From NCBI GenBank assembly GCA_022824405.1, contig JAJDZZ010000050.1, positions 1 through 39,461 of the forward strand: a DNA stretch of 39,461 nt, given 5' to 3'. This stretch comes from Opitutales bacterium (GTDB lineage: Bacteria; Verrucomicrobiota; Verrucomicrobiia; Opitutales; UBA2995). The notes under the pieces are model-generated. The model was not told the DNA's origin. It did no database searches and saw only the letters and a program-made list of their open reading frames with translations. The position numbers and the translations under genes are program-made. Within the stretch, counting starts at the first letter, position 1. Each line of letters starts with the position of its first letter. Positions 39,188 to 39,461 of the stretch are shown here, piece by piece.

Positions 39188-39461
39188 TCCAGTAAATGGC
39201 GAGGGCTATATCTGTCTGAAACAATATTAATCACTGTTCATATTCATATCTCATGATCACTATGACCATTGTCATAAAATCATACTGAAATTCGAAAGAC
39301 CGGAAAGTCTTCCAATCCTGAGGGCAGATCCGGTAACCGCGTATTTTTCAACTTTGATTGATAAAAGCGTTAAAAGCTAAGTTCTCTCACCCAGAGTTTC
39401 AGCAATTCTTATGGCCCTGCTGCCGGGGATAAGCATTTCGTATGCTTCTTGTGAATGCATT
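39188..39461. other. AT-rich terminal stretch; possible partial minus-strand frame at the edge
   Basis: Mostly non-coding AT-rich sequence with small palindromes (TGATCA; ATGAC/GTCAT). At the very edge the minus strand from 39460 reads MHSQEAYEMLIPGSRAIRIA and ends TAG at 39378-39380, about 27 codons. It could be the tail of a gene that continues outside, or chance; I cannot decide. Confidence 0.3.

Overview
The window looks like a piece of a Verrucomicrobiota chromosome, most likely Opitutae and probably marine. The TonB receptor has the 'ELSPFIV' N-terminus and plug typical of Opitutales receptors. There is a DUF1587/1592/1588/1585 cytochrome-type protein paired with a DUF1552 protein (the Planctomycetes/Verrucomicrobia set), four formylglycine sulfatases in a row, several 'hypothetical glycosyl hydrolase' (GHL) barrels, and weak or absent Shine-Dalgarno sites. 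No database was searched; the taxon is an inference from families. I see no tRNA, rRNA, CRISPR array or replication origin.

Layout. (1) 1-7.2 kb: GHL-like proteins, an orphan C-terminal fragment of another such enzyme, a secreted 730-residue GHL protein and a TonB-dependent receptor ending in a strong terminator. (2) 7.2-12.3 kb: a divergent pair made of a PHP-type metallohydrolase with a PA14-like C-terminus (minus) and a secreted beta-propeller/LamG-like protein (plus), flanked by dispersed-repeat debris. (3) 12.2-14.6 kb: an eroded accessory patch with an AAA/DUF4143 ATPase, a truncated ORF6N protein, an orphan antitoxin and the last helix-turn-helix of an AraC regulator. (4) 14.6-22.2 kb, plus strand: arylsulfotransferase-like protein, aldehyde dehydrogenase, GHL6-like glycosidase, GMC oxidoreductase and its gluconate-2-dehydrogenase-subunit-3 partner. 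(5) 22.2-35.1 kb, minus strand: GH32-like protein, four sulfatases, a REP-associated (Y1/HUH) transposase, aldo/keto reductase and a GH2 glycosidase. (6) 35.2-39.2 kb, plus strand: DUF1592 and DUF1552 proteins, then a sulfatase/enolase-superfamily chimeric remnant.

How it fits together: this reads as a locus for taking up and dismantling a sulfated, probably uronate- or deoxysugar-containing polysaccharide. The TonB receptor would import oligosaccharides, sulfatases would remove sulfate esters, GH2, GHL and the GH32-like protein would cut glycosidic bonds, and GMC dehydrogenase, aldehyde dehydrogenase and aldo/keto reductase would oxidise or reduce the released sugars. The substrate cannot be read from sequence.

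The most striking structure is a family of about 130-bp palindromic elements (arms of 31-34 bp, four copies at 12.2, 25.9, 27.0 and 30.1 kb). Two copies flank the HUH transposase gene. Their interior contains a 24-bp block that also encodes the C-terminal end of that transposase, so the elements look like non-autonomous derivatives of the transposase's own 3' end. One copy shows matching (compensatory) changes in both arms, and one appears to have replaced the start of the aldo/keto reductase gene. A second, unrelated repeat family of about 200-240 bp brackets the aldehyde dehydrogenase gene.
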